Shown here in pieces: positions 1 through 11,460 of a DNA stretch of 64,000 nt (within the stretch, counting starts at the first letter, position 1; every line of letters starts with the position of its first letter). The stretch is from Planococcus citri. Taxonomy: Eukaryota > Arthropoda > Insecta > Hemiptera > Pseudococcidae. The notes under the pieces are model-generated. The model saw only the letters and a list, made by a program, of their open reading frames with translations. It did not search any database and was not told the DNA's origin. The DNA is taken from NCBI RefSeq assembly GCF_950023065.1, contig NC_088681.1, forward strand, positions 13,888,001 through 13,952,000, written 5' to 3'. The translations under genes were made by a program, and so were the position numbers.

Positions 1-393
1 TTTGGGCCTGGGGGTTTTTTGGGACAGCGAATTCAATGCCGCAAACCGCAGCTCATGAAACCTCATTGTTCTCCTGCAAACTGTGTTTGAATTCTCCAGA
101 AAGATGAAATTTCAAGTTTTTGACAAAAATGTGATTTTTTTCAAGGACAAGAATGGTTTCCAGGGGGGTTTTCAGGGTCGAGGAATTCATTGCGATGATC
201 GGTAGCCCGCTATAGTTTGATGGGAAGCCTGTGGGGCGGTTTTGCACAATTAAAAGTACCAAAAATGCCACTTAGGCGCATCTCCCAAGAAAATGAAGGT
301 CATATTCGAAATCAGCGACCCAAAATTAGTACCAAATCGTCTTTGTAGCGGACAAATCGCTCACTTTTCTCCATACTTGTTGATTCCACCATT

Positions 394-411
394 GCCTACT
401 AGGGAGTAGGC
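394..411. other. Conserved hairpin in satellite monomers (representative copy)
   Basis: GCCTACT-AGGG-AGTAGGC forms a perfect 7-bp stem with a 4-nt loop. The same place in every monomer can form the hairpin (for example 878-895 and 1341-1358). In the third monomer the stem is GCCCACT/GGTGGGC, in which a T-A pair has become C-G by changes on both arms. Scattered exceptions (GCCTACA at about 4622, one loop change at about 6989) affect single positions. Confidence 0.7.
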
Positions 412-3400
412 AGAAGGGGACAAAGAAAACCCTGGATAAAATGTCGCCCAAACGAGCTGAAAATTTGGGCCTGGGGGTTTTTTGGGACGGCGAATTCAAT
501 GCCGCAAACCGCAGCTCATGAAACCTCATTGTTCTCCTGCAAACTGTGTTTGAATTCGCCAGAAAGATGGAATTTCATGTTTTTGACAAAAATGTGATTT
601 TTTCCAGAATCGAATACCCGCAAAAGATGAGAGAATGGGTTCCAGGGGGGTTTTTGGGGTCGCGGAATTCATTGCAACAATCGGTAGCTCGCTAGCGTTT
701 GATTGAAAGCCTGTGGAGCTATTTTGCACAATGAAAAGTGCCAAAAATGCAACTTATGCGCATCTCCCAAGAAAATGAAGGTCATATTCGAAATCAGCGA
801 CCCAAAATTAGTCCAAAATCGTCTTTGTTGTGGACCAGTAGCTCACTTTTATCCATTCCGTTTTGGATTCCACCATTGCCTACTAGGGAGTAGGCAGAAG
901 GGGACAAAGAAAACCCTGGATAAAATGTCGCCCAAACGAGCTGAAAATTTGGGCCTGGGGGTTTTTTGGGATGGCGAATTCAATGCCGCAAACCGCAGCT
1001 CATGAAACCGCTTTGTTCTCCTGCAAACTGTGTTTGAATTCGCCACAAAGATGGAATTTCAAGTTTTTGACAAAAATGTGATTTTTTTCAAGGACAAGAA
1101 TGGTTTCCAGGGGGGTTTTCAGGGTCGAAGAATTCATTGCGATGATCGGTAGCCTGCTACAGTTTGATGGGAAGCCTGTGGGGCGGTATTGCACAATGAA
1201 AAGTACCAAAAATGCCTCTTAGACGCATCTCCCAAGAAAATGAAGGTCATATTCGAAATCAGCGACCCAAAATTAGTACCAAATCGTCTTTGTTGCGGAA
1301 AAATCGCTCACTTTTCTCCATACTTGTTGATTCCACTATTGCCCACTAGGAGGTGGGCAGAAGGGGCCAAAAAACCACTGGAGAAAATGTCCTTCAAACA
1401 AGCTGAAAATTTGGGCCTGGGGGTTTTTTGGGACAGCGAATTCAATGCCGCAAACCGCAGCTCATGAAACCTCATTGTTCTCCTGCAAACTGTGTTTGAA
1501 TTCTCCAGAAAGATGAAATTTCAAGTTTTTGACAAAAATGTGATTTTTTTCAAGGACAAGAATGGTTTCCAGGGGGGTTTTCAGGGTCGAGGAATTCATT
1601 GCGATGATCGGTAGCCTGCTATAGTTTGATGGGAAGCCTGTGGGGCGGTTTTGCACAATTAAAAGTACCAAAAATGCCACTTAGGCGCATCTCCCAAGAA
1701 AATGAAGGTCATATTCGAAATCAGCGACCCAAAATTAGTACCAAATCGTCTTTGTAGCGGACAAATCGCTCACTTTTCTCCATACTTGTTGATTCCACCA
1801 TTGCCTACTAGGGAGTAGGCAGAAGGGGACAAAGAAAACCCTGGATAAAATGTCGCCCAAACGAGCTGAAAATTTGGGCCTGGGGGTTTTTTGGGACGGC
1901 GAATTCAATGCCGCAAACCGCAGCTCATGAAACCTCATTGTTCTCCTGCAAACTGTGTTTGAATTCGCCAGAAAGATGGAATTTCATGTTTTTGACAAAA
2001 ATGTGATTTTTTCCAGAATCGAATACCCGCAAAAGATGAGAGAATGGGTTCCAGGGGGGTTTTTGGGGTCGCGGAATTCATTGCAACAATCGGTAGCTCG
2101 CTAGCGTTTGATTGAAAGCCTGTGGAGCTATTTTGCACAATGAAAAGTGCCAAAAATGCAACTTATGCGCATCTCCCAAGAAAATGAAGGTCATATTCGA
2201 AATCAGCGACCCAAAATTAGTCCAAAATCGTCTTTGTTGTGGACCAGTAGCTCACTTTTATCCATTCCGTTTTGGATTCCACCATTGCCTACTAGGGAGT
2301 AGGCAGAAGGGGACAAAGAAAACCCTGGATAAAATGTCGCCCAAACGAGCTGAAAATTTGGGCCTGGGGGTTTTTTGGGACGGCGAATTCAATGCCGCAA
2401 ACCGCAGCTCATGAAACCGCTTTGTTCTCCTGCAAACTGTGTTTGAATTCGCCACAAAGATGGAATTTCAAGTTTTTGACAAAAATGTGATTTTTTTCAA
2501 GGACAAGAATGGTTTCCAGGGGGGTTTTCAGGGTCGAAGAATTCATTGCGATGATCGGTAGCCTGCTACAGTTTGATGGGAAGCCTGTGGGGCGGTATTG
2601 CACAATGAAAAGTACCAAAAATGCCTCTTAGACGCATCTCCCAAGAAAATGAAGGTCATATTCGAAATCAGCGACCCAAAATTAGTACCAAATCGTCTTT
2701 GTTGCGGAAAAATCGCTCACTTTTCTCCATACTTGTTGATTCCACTATTGCCCACTAGGAGGTGGGCAGAAGGGGCCAAAAAACCACTGGAGAAAATGTC
2801 CTTCAAACAAGCTGAAAATTTGGGCCTGGGGGTTTTTTGGGACAGCGAATTCAATGCCGCAAACCGCAGCTCATGAAACCTCATTGTTCTCCTGCAAACT
2901 GTGTTTGAATTCTCCAGAAAGATGAAATTTCAAGTTTTTGACAAAAATGTGATTTTTTTCAAGGACAAGAATGGTTTCCAGGGGGGTTTTCAGGGTCGAG
3001 GAATTCATTGCGATGATCGGTAGCCTGCTATAGTTTGATGGGAAGCCTGTGGGGCGGTTTTGCACAATTAAAAGTACCAAAAATGCCACTTAGGCGCATC
3101 TCCCAAGAAAATGAAGGTCATATTCGAAATCAGCGACCCAAAATTAGTACCAAATCGTCTTTGTTGCGGACAAATCGCTCACTTTTATCCATACTTGTTG
3201 ATTCCACCATTGCCTACTAGGGAGTAGGCAGAAGGGGACAAAGAAAACCCTGGATAAAATGTCGCCCAAACGAGCTGAAAATTTGGGCCTGGGGGTTTTT
3301 TGGGACGGCGAATTCAATGCCGCAAACCGCAGCTCATGAAACCTCATTGTTCTCCTGCAAACTGTGTTTGAATTCGCCAGAAAGATGGAATTTCATGTTT

Positions 3401-6400
3401 TTGACAAAAATGTGATTTTTTCCAGAATCGAATACCCGCAAAAGATGAGAGAATGGGTTCCAGGGGGGTTTTTGGGGTCGCGGAATTCATTGCAACAATC
3501 GGTAGCTCGCTAGCGTTTGATTGAAAGCCTGTGGAGCTATTTTGCACAATGAAAAGTGCCAAAAATGCAACTTATGCGCATCTCCCAAGAAAATGAAGGT
3601 CATATTCGAAATCAGCGACCCAAAATTAGTCCAAAATCGTCTTTGTTGTGGACCAGTAGCTCACTTTTATCCATTCCGATTTGGATTCCACCATTGCCTA
3701 CTAGGGAGTAGGCAGAAGGGGACAAAGAAAACCCTGGATAAAATGTCGCCCAAACGAGCTGAAAATTTGGGCCTGCGGGTTTTTTGGGACGGCGAATTCA
3801 ATGCCGCAAACCGCAGCTCATGAAACCGCTTTGTTCTCCTGCAAACTGTGTTTGAATTCGCCACAAAGATGGAATTTCAAGTTTTTGACAAAAATGTGAT
3901 TTTTTTCAAGGACAAGAATGGTTTCCAGGGGGGTTTTCAGGGTCGAAGAATTCATTGCGATGATCGGTAGCCTGCTACAGTTTGATGGGAAGCCTGTGGG
4001 GCGGTATTGCACAATGAAAAGTACCAAAAATGCCTCTTAGACGCATCTCCCAAGAAAATGAAGGTCATATTCGAAATCAGCGACCCAAAATTAGTACCAA
4101 ATCGTCTTTGTTGCGGAAAAATCGCTCACTTTTCTCCATACTTGTTGATTCCACTATTGCCCACTAGGAGGTGGGCAGAAGGGGCCAGAAAACCACTGGA
4201 GAAAATGTCCTTCAAACAAGCTGAAAATTTGGGCCTGGGGGTTTTTTGGGACAGCGAATTCAATGCCGCAAACCGCAGCTCATGAAACCTCATTGTTCTC
4301 CTGCAAACTGTGTTTGAATTCTCCAGAAAGATGAAATTTCAAGTTTTTGACAAAAATGTGATTTTTTTCAAGGACAAGAATGGTTTCCAGGGGGGTTTTC
4401 AGGGTCGAGGAATTCATTGCGATGATCGGTAGCCTGCTATAGTTTGATGGGAAGCCTGTGGGGCGGTTTTGCACAATTAAAAGTACCAAAAATGCCACTT
4501 AGGCGCATCTCCCAAGAAAATGAAGGTCATATTCGAAATCAGCGACCCAAAATTAGTACCAAATCGTCTTTGTAGCGGACAAATCGCTCACTTTTCTCCA
4601 TACTTGTTGATTCCACCATTGCCTACAAGGGAGTAGGCTGAAGGGGACAAAGAAAACCCTGGATAAAATGTCGCCCAAACGAGCTGAAAATTTGGGCCTG
4701 GGGGTTTTTTGGGACGGCGAATTCAATGCCGCAAACCGCAGCTCATGAAACCTCATTGTTCTCCTGCAAACTGTGTTTGAATTCGCCAGAAAGATGGAAT
4801 TTCATGTTTTTGACAAAAATGTGATTTTTTCCAGAATCGAATACCCGCAAAAGATGAGAGAATGGGTTCCAGGGGGGTTTTTGGGGTCGCGGAATTCATT
4901 GCAACAATCGGTAGCTCGCTAGCGTTTGATTGAAAGCCTGTGGAGCTATTTTGCACAATGAAAAGTGCCAAAAATGCAACTTATGCGCATCTCCCAAGAA
5001 AATGAAGGTCATATTCGAAATCAGCGACCCAAAATTAGTCCAAAATCGTCTTTGTTGTGGACCAGTAGCTCACTTTTATCCATTCCGATTTGGATTCCAC
5101 CATTGCCTACTAGGGAGTAGGCAGAAGGGGACAAAGAAAACCCTGGATAAAATGTCGCCCAAACGAGCTGAAAATTTGGGCCTGCGGGTTTTTTGGGACG
5201 GCGAATTCAATGCCGCAAACCGCAGCTCATGAAACCGCTTTGTTCTCCTGCAAACTGTGTTTGAATTCGCCACAAAGATGGAATTTCAAGTTTTTGACAA
5301 AAATGTGATTTTTTTCAAGGACAAGAATGGTTTCCAGGGGGGTTTTCAGGGTCGAAGAATTCATTGCGATGATCGGTAGCCTGCTACAGTTTGATGGGAA
5401 GCCTGTGGGGCGGTATTGCACAATGAAAAGTACCAAAAATGCCTCTTAGACGCATCTCCCAAGAAAATGAAGGTCATATTCGAAATCAGCGACCCAAAAT
5501 TAGTACCAAATCGTCTTTGTTGCGGAAAAATCGCTCACTTTTCTCCATACTTGTTGATTCCACTATTGCCCACTAGGAGGTGGGCAGAAGGGGCCAAAAA
5601 ACCACTGGAGAAAATGTCCTTCAAACAAGCTGAAAATTTGGGCCTGGGGGTTTTTTGGGACAGCGAATTCAATGCCGCAAACCGCAGCTCATGAAACCTC
5701 ATTGTTCTCCTGCAAACTGTGTTTGAATTCTCCAGAAAGATGAAATTTCAAGTTTTTGACACAAATGTGATTTTTTTCAAGGACAAGAATGGTTTCCAGG
5801 GGGGTTTTCAGGGTCGAGGAATTCATTGCGATGATCGGTAGCCTGCTATAGTTTGATGGGAAGCCTGTGGGGCGGTTTTGCACAATTAAAAGTACCAAAA
5901 ATGCCACTTAGGCGCATCTCCCAAGAAAATGAAGGTCATATTCGAAATCAGCGACCCAAAATTAGTACCAAATCGTCTTTGTTGCGGACAAATCGCTCAC
6001 TTTTATCCATACTTGTTGATTCCACCATTGCCTACTAGGGAGTAGGCAGAAGGGGACAAAGAAAACCCTGGATAAAATGTCGCCCAAACGAGCTGAAAAT
6101 TTGGGCCTGGGGGTTTTTTGGGACAGCGAATTCAATGCCGCAAACCGCAGCTCATGAAACCGCTTTGTTCTCCTGCAAACTGTGTTTGAATTCGCCAGAA
6201 AGATGAAATTTCATGTTTTTGACAAAAATGTGATTTTTTCCAGAATCGAATACCCGCAAAAGATGAGAGAATGGGTTCCAGGGGGGTTTTTGGGGTCGCG
6301 GAATTCATTGCAACAATCGGTAGCTCGCTAGCGTTTGATTGAAAGCCTGTGGAGCGATTTTGCACAATGAAAAGTGCCAAAAATGCAACTTATGCGCATC

Positions 6401-7336
6401 TCCCAAGAAAATGAAGGTCATATTCGAAATCAGCGACCCAAAATTAGTCCAAAATCGTCTTTGTTGTGGACCAGTAGCTCACTTTTATCCATTCCGATTT
6501 GGATTCCACCATTGCCTACTAGGGAGTAGGCAGAAGGGGACAAAGAAAACCCTGGATAAAATGTCGCCCAAACGAGCTGAAAATTTGGGCCTGCGGGTTT
6601 TTTGGGACGGCGAATTCAATGCCGCAAACCGCAGCTCATGAAACCGCTTTGTTCTCCTGCAAACTGTGTTTGAATTCGCCACAAAGATGGAATTTCAAGT
6701 TTTTGACAAAAATGTGATTTTTTTCAAGGACAAGAATGGTTTCCAGGGGGGTTTTCAGGGTCGAAGAATTCATTGCGATGATCGGTAGCCTGCTACAGTT
6801 TGATGGGAAGCCTGTGGGGCGGTATTGCACAATGAAAAGTACCAAAAATGCCTCTTAGACGCATCTCCCAAGAAAATGAAGGTCATATTCGAAATCAGCG
6901 ACCCAAAATTAGTACCAAATCGTCTTTGTTGCGGAAAAATCGCTCACTTTTCTCCATACTTGTTGATTCCACTATTGCCCACTAGGCGGTGGGCAGAAGG
7001 GGCCAAAAAACCACTGGAGAAAATGTCCTTCAAACAAGCTGAAAATTTGGGCCTGGGGGTTTTTTGGGACAGCGAATTCAATGCCGCAAACCGCAGCTCA
7101 TGAAACCTCATTGTTCTCCTGCAAACTGTGTTTGAATTCTCCAGAAAGATGAAATTTCAAGTTTTTGACAAAAATGTGATTTTTTTCAAGGACAAGAATG
7201 GTTTCCAGGGGGGTTTTCAGGGTCGAGGAATTCATTGCGATGATCGGTAGCCTGCTATAGTTTGATGGGAAGCCTGTGGGGCGGTTTTGCACAATTAAAA
7301 GTACCAAAAATGCCACTTAGGCGCATCTCCCAAGAA

Positions 7337-7340
7337 AATG
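7337..7340. repeat. Target-site duplication AATG (left copy)
   Basis: AATG directly precedes the left LTR and is repeated at 34579-34582 after the right LTR. The uninterrupted satellite reads AAGAAAATGAAGGTC here, so the two flanks rejoin exactly once one AATG is removed. This fixes the insertion point. Confidence 0.9.
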
Positions 7341-8090
7341 TGTACCGGGAGAATTTAAGGGAAGATCTTTCGTAATTACGAATAATTTTGGAAAATACCA
7401 AAAATCATGGTTTTTGGTTTTTGAAATGTGGATCTATGAAAATATGGAAACGTAGATTAGACTAATCCATATTAACTTTGTTGTCTGGATATCTTTTTAA
7501 GCGCTGGGTTGGTTAATTATAGATGTGGTTAATTATAAGTTGATATCTCTCGCGATCTGGTTGTTAGCTCAGGGAATCTTTAGGGTCGTGATAGATCGCG
7601 GACGATTATAGGGGTTCCCTCCTGGAACATAATTCAGTTATGACGAATCATAACAGTTTAAATTTAACGTGAGGACGTATAAGACGAATCTATTATACAT
7701 TCGAGCGCAAATCCCTTCGGAATATAAGATGAGGCGTGAATTTATTTTCTGGAACAGCTATAAGATGAAAGGTTAAATCGATTCTTTGATCGATTTGTTG
7801 ATTTTGATGTCGAAAATGGGAATTTTCGACGATATTTATTAGATGACATATTATTAGATGACAATACTTCGGCGATTCAATGGTCTATATGCATGGGACC
7901 ATTACATTGACTCGACTTATACACTGGAACTATTATAGAGCGAAATAAATCGAGAACACACAAATAACTTCGTAACACGTTTATATTGGATTGAAACGCA
8001 TCGCAATACCAATAATCAGTCTCCATTTAAGGGATGAAAATTGAAGGTTATTTGACTATTATTCCGAGGAAAAAATAGATTTTAGGATAC

Positions 8091-8230
8091 TTAGGTCAAT
8101 AATGCGAGGGTACTTATCAGAATAAACCTAGGACTGTTGGATACGCGGGTTGCTTAGGTCAATAAAGGATTCACGGGTTGCTTAGGTCAATAAACTTAGA
8201 TTAATAACACGAGGATGCTTAGGTCAATAA
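8091..8230. repeat. LTR motif cluster TTAGGTCAATAA (x4)
   Basis: TTAGGTCAATAA or a near copy starts at 8091, 8154, 8182 and 8219, separated by related ACGGGTTGC and GAGGATGC segments. The same cluster is in the right LTR from 33382. In element sense it reads TTATTGACCTAA. It lies inside the LTR and may be a set of factor-binding sites; that role is inference. Confidence 0.8.
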
Positions 8231-9010
8231 GGAAATAATAAGGAACACTTAGGATACAAAACGGAAATAATAAATCGATCTCCACGATAAACTTACAGAA
8301 GGCGATCCGAGGTCGATGAGCAATCTCCAACTGTCCACTAAGGGACGCGAAATACGTAATTATTCAATTACGGACTCTCTCTAGTTCTGGGGGTTATTTC
8401 ACTGGTCCATATGAGATGATTATAAGATGAAAGGTCGCCAAGTTGACCTAGACTGGAAACATTACTAGTCCAGAAGTGAAAATATTTCTAAGTCAAAAAG
8501 GCGATACTTAGAAAAATACGGCATCGAAACGAACTTATAAAGAACGGCCACTGGGTTGGGAGCTAGTCCCAAGCCCATCAACGAACATCGATCTCATACT
8601 TAACACAGGAACCGAACCAGAACTTGCACTTTACCGAACAGTACGAGCAGAAAAAGAAGAGTGTCGAGAGAGTTGTTGCTCGGATCGCTTCTTATAAAAT
8701 TGTGATTTTTAGGAAAAAGAGAGGGTAAGTTGTGCGTGCGCCATGGATTATGATTGGCTAAGCGTTACCCCCGGAAGTATTAAGGAACGAATAGGATGTC
8801 GAGAATATGACGTAATATCTAGTCGATTGCATCATCTCGGAAGTAATATTTCCGGAAGTTGCGTCATATTTGAGAATAAATAGGTAAAATCGATTAGGTA
8901 GGTATACGGGGCAGCAGGTAGGGTCGATCTATAGATGAGTGGTCATTAAAGTCGCATGATTTCAGTGATGGGAAAATTCGACGTCAATCAAATGAGAAAA
9001 ATGCTAAGTA

Positions 9011-9287
9011 TTTTTCTCCCATTTATTAGTTGATGGATTGTGTCGTAATATTTCTCCCACTTAGGTGGGACGAAATCGGTGTAATTACACACGATGTAGG
9101 TCGATTTTTTCTCCCAGTATAGACGCAAGAAAAATGATATTTTTCTCCCAGTATAAGATGGTATAAAATGTTTTCTCCCAGTATAGACGGCTGGTTTCTA
9201 ACAGCTTTCTGTCACTATAAGTGGGAGAAATCGATTAGTTTTCTCCCAGTATAGATGACATAAATGTGATCATTTTCTCCCATTACA
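9011..9287. repeat. LTR terminal array of TTTTCTCCCAGTATAGA-type units
   Basis: About seven spaced units share TTTTCTCCCA followed by GTATAGACG, GTATAAGATG, TTTATTAGTTG or TTACAAATG, plus one inverted GTGGGAGAAA copy at about 9222. The same array ends the right LTR (34302-34578). In element sense this is the first 280 bp of the LTR (start of U3), where enhancer repeats usually sit, so a transcriptional role is plausible. The last unit forms the LTR edge itself. Confidence 0.8.
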
Positions 9288-9750
9288 AATGCCCCGATTT
9301 ATGGTGACATATGAGTGTAGAAAATATGGTATCGTAAATCCAATCAAATAACAGCGGGAAAATGTCCAGGTCGGTTTGGGTATCAATGTCTATACTGGAT
9401 TGATAATTATAAGTTGAAATTGATTATTTATAAGTTGAATTCGGTTGTTTTATAAGATGAAATGTCGAATATAAATGACCATAATGACCCGATGTATGAC
9501 CCCCTGCCCCGATTTTCGTACCAGGATTTTAGGAACGAAGAGTGACCTTTAACGTGAAATGCCGAAGGATGATGAATATATCGGATGTCAATAACCTTCG
9601 TACATAGTAAGTTAATAATATTTTACAATCTTAATTCTAAGTTCTTCGAGTGTATAAAAATGAAATTCTTGACTGTATGATTAAAATACCAAAAAAATCA
9701 AAAGAGAGAATTGAAAAGACAAAATGAAAATTCTTCTCTGTGTAATGACA
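9288..9750 (-). other. Element 3' untranslated stretch
   Basis: No reading frame of note. Three copies of the TTATAAGWTGAA motif lie between about 9415 and 9465. AAATCGGGGCA (sense) occurs twice, at the LTR junction and near 9505-9515, a possible duplicated but weak polypurine tract. Confidence 0.5.
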
Positions 9751-9770
9751 TTTATTTCAGAGGTTTTATT
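9751..9770 (-). terminator. Polyadenylation signals after helicase gene
   Basis: Two sense-strand AATAAA hexamers (9765-9770 and 9751-9756) lie 33-52 nt downstream of the helicase stop codon and before the 3' LTR. They could end a helicase transcript independently of the LTR. Confidence 0.45.
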
Positions 9771-9783
9771 CTTTTCTTAGTAG

Positions 9784-9803
9784 TTTTTTTTTTTTTTTTT
9801 TTT
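9784..9803 (-). other. Run of 20 A fused to the helicase stop codon
   Basis: On the sense strand the TGA stop runs directly into 20 consecutive A with no 3' untranslated sequence between. This could be a fossil poly(A) tail from a captured RNA, or a slippage-expanded A tract. Confidence 0.8.
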
Positions 9804-11092
9804 CAACTTTGGGTGGGGTCAGAGACTCCCATATATACTGAATCGTAATCTCCGTCGGTTAAGTCGTATGACTTTAAAATGAGTGTCGATAATGAGTCTG
9901 TAAAGTCGGAAGTATAATAATCCAATTTTTCTCGGTGTCGAGTGAGTCCAACGACGATATGAGGTAAGCTTTCAAATATAGTGGCTTTGTCCTTGATGAA
10001 TCGAACAACAATGATATGACCATTTTGTTTTCCCTGGAACTCATGTATTGTATTGGTCGGGAGTCCGTGTTTTGCCAGAAATGCTTTTTCTTGTTGGGTA
10101 AAGGTCAGGTAATGTGCCTCTTTGACGTGTGGAAGCTGTTCAATGCTTACGTATTGATGGAGTTTCATTTCCCACCGAACTGTCGAAGTAGTGAACATTC
10201 CATGTTTGTAGAGATGACACAATAGAAATGATGAAGTTGTAGTACATCGATATGAGGTCGATAGGTATTCAGTTTCGTTTATAAGTGCATCTGGAATGGA
10301 GCTATGAAATATCGCTGGTATGGGAGATCGATTGATATAGGGAATTTGGTGTGTATCCCCAATCATGATGACAATCCTGGCTGAACTTTTGCAAATCGCG
10401 TACACAATCTGACCAAAGTGTAGCATTGATGCCTCGTCGATAAATAGCCGTTTATAGATGTTTTTGTCGGTGCCCATTAGGTATGAGTCGATAGTACGGA
10501 AGCGGTATTTTAACCAGGCGGTATCGATGGGTACTCCAAATTGTACACAGTATCGGGAACGGAAATCTATTGCCGCTTCTCGTGTTGGGAACAACACCAA
10601 ATCCAAGCTCAGGTAATGGAGATTATTCAGGATATAAGTAGTTTTTCTGCAACCAGGTACTCCTTGAACCATTTTGAAGTATGGTATATGATGGAAATCT
10701 AATACGAAACTTTTACAGGTGAAATATAATTCGTAGTCGCTTAATACTTGAGTTTCCTTGGTCACAATGACTATCTGTGAATTCGGTCGAAATGAATCTT
10801 CATGGATTTGGTCGAACGGGATCAGGTTTATTCCATCATGTACGTATTTATGGTCATAGCTATTAGGTGGTATAATAAATTTTCGAGTATTTGTGTCGTA
10901 AATTCCGATATTGATGCTTGAACATATCTCGGGGATCGATGACGACAACTCTGGGTTTTTGACTATTGATGAATGTATTATTCCAGCTTTCCAGATTGCA
11001 ATGGCAGAATTTTGATGCCAAATGTATAGTTGTTCATTAGCAGCAGCAATCAATAAATTATTCGCAATCGTATGATATGAGATGAAGTTCAT
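9803..11092 (-). CDS. Superfamily 1 helicase of plus-strand RNA virus type
   Basis: Encodes about 429 residues from the first in-frame ATG; the frame is open a little further upstream but without another ATG. The SF1 motifs appear in order: motif I GVPGCRKTT (about 144), motif Ia LVLFPTREA, motif II FIDEAS (about 219), motif III GDTHQIP (about 245), YRCTTT (about 281), motif V THEFQG-like IHEFQGKQNG (about 349) and motif VI VGLTRHRE (about 383). DEAS, GDxxQ and LTRHRE together match alphavirus/tobamovirus-like NTPase-helicases that unwind viral RNA, rather than cellular UvrD or Pif1 helicases. The N-terminal 140 residues have no recognised domain. No capping or polymerase domain is attached. 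The third glycine of the P-loop is Arg in this copy, which may impair ATP binding. It is the last gene of the element; its role there is unknown. Confidence 0.88.
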   Translation of the reverse strand: MNFISYHTIANNLLIAAANEQLYIWHQNSAIAIWKAGIIHSSIVKNPELSSSIPEICSSINIGIYDTNTRKFIIPPNSYDHKYVHDGINLIPFDQIHEDSFRPNSQIVIVTKETQVLSDYELYFTCKSFVLDFHHIPYFKMVQGVPGCRKTTYILNNLHYLSLDLVLFPTREAAIDFRSRYCVQFGVPIDTAWLKYRFRTIDSYLMGTDKNIYKRLFIDEASMLHFGQIVYAICKSSARIVIMIGDTHQIPYINRSPIPAIFHSSIPDALINETEYLSTSYRCTTTSSFLLCHLYKHGMFTTSTVRWEMKLHQYVSIEQLPHVKEAHYLTFTQQEKAFLAKHGLPTNTIHEFQGKQNGHIIVVRFIKDKATIFESLPHIVVGLTRHREKLDYYTSDFTDSLSTLILKSYDLTDGDYDSVYMGVSDPTQS

Positions 11093-11460
11093 GATCGAAA
11101 CAGAATTCAAACACGACGGATAGAAATAAATTATAATACTGTCTTGAATTATAAGGTGAAAACTAAAATCAGACTTATTTAAATAAAATAATAATAATAA
11201 AAATAAAATAATTCTTTATCGATGGTCTGATTGGATGCGACCGATGTGACGTTGTCGGTAGATAGAAGAAGAAGAATTGTCGATGTAGAGGCTGATTATT
11301 AATCCGTTATTCGTGTTTTTGTTTTCTTGTTTCAGGACCGCGTAGTTATGAGATGTTTACAGTATGACTGCTGAAATACGAATGGCCGATGATATAACGG
11401 GAAGTATACATTATTAGTTGTGAATTTCCAATTGCTTGTCGATACGTGATACTTTGTGAA
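11093..11460 (-). other. Spacer between broken RING/SGNH gene and helicase
   Basis: AT-rich, with one TTATAAGGTGAA-type motif near 11150. Overlapping short frames at 11346-11594 look like antiframe noise over the basic tail of the upstream gene. No promoter or splice site stands out. Confidence 0.4.

Larger units (their letters stand above)
1..7340. repeat. Satellite array, 1409-bp higher-order repeat (left block)
   Basis: The sequence repeats with an exact 1409-bp period, about 5.2 copies here. Each period holds three related monomers of 463, 484 and 462 bp, recognised by the recurring start TTTGGGCCTGGGGG at 1, 464, 948 and 1410. The 484-bp monomer differs mainly by about 21 extra bases around a GAATCGAATACCCGC segment. 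Copies differ by only scattered substitutions. Short reading frames of 60-100 codons occur on both strands of every monomer, but they only repeat with the period and show no protein features, so I do not call genes. The array is interrupted at 7340 by the retroelement and continues at 34583. Confidence 0.97.
7341..9287 (-). repeat. 3' LTR of the giant element (1947 bp)
   Basis: Identical in length to 32632-34578, with offset 25,291. I found only four differences, at 7389, 8145, 8737 and 8907, all transitions. In element sense it begins TGTAATGGGAG and ends CCCGGTACA. It contains two internal repeat clusters, described separately. No convincing polypurine tract abuts it: the bases just upstream in sense are AAATCGGGGCATT, only partly purine. 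Confidence 0.95.

Noticed and set aside
53..7316. Dozens of 60-100 codon ORFs on both strands
   Set aside because: They recur exactly with the 1409-bp satellite, overlap in opposite frames and have no protein features.
9288..9302. Polypurine tract next to the 3' LTR
   Set aside because: The sense sequence AAATCGGGGCATT is interrupted by pyrimidines, so I do not annotate it as a tract.
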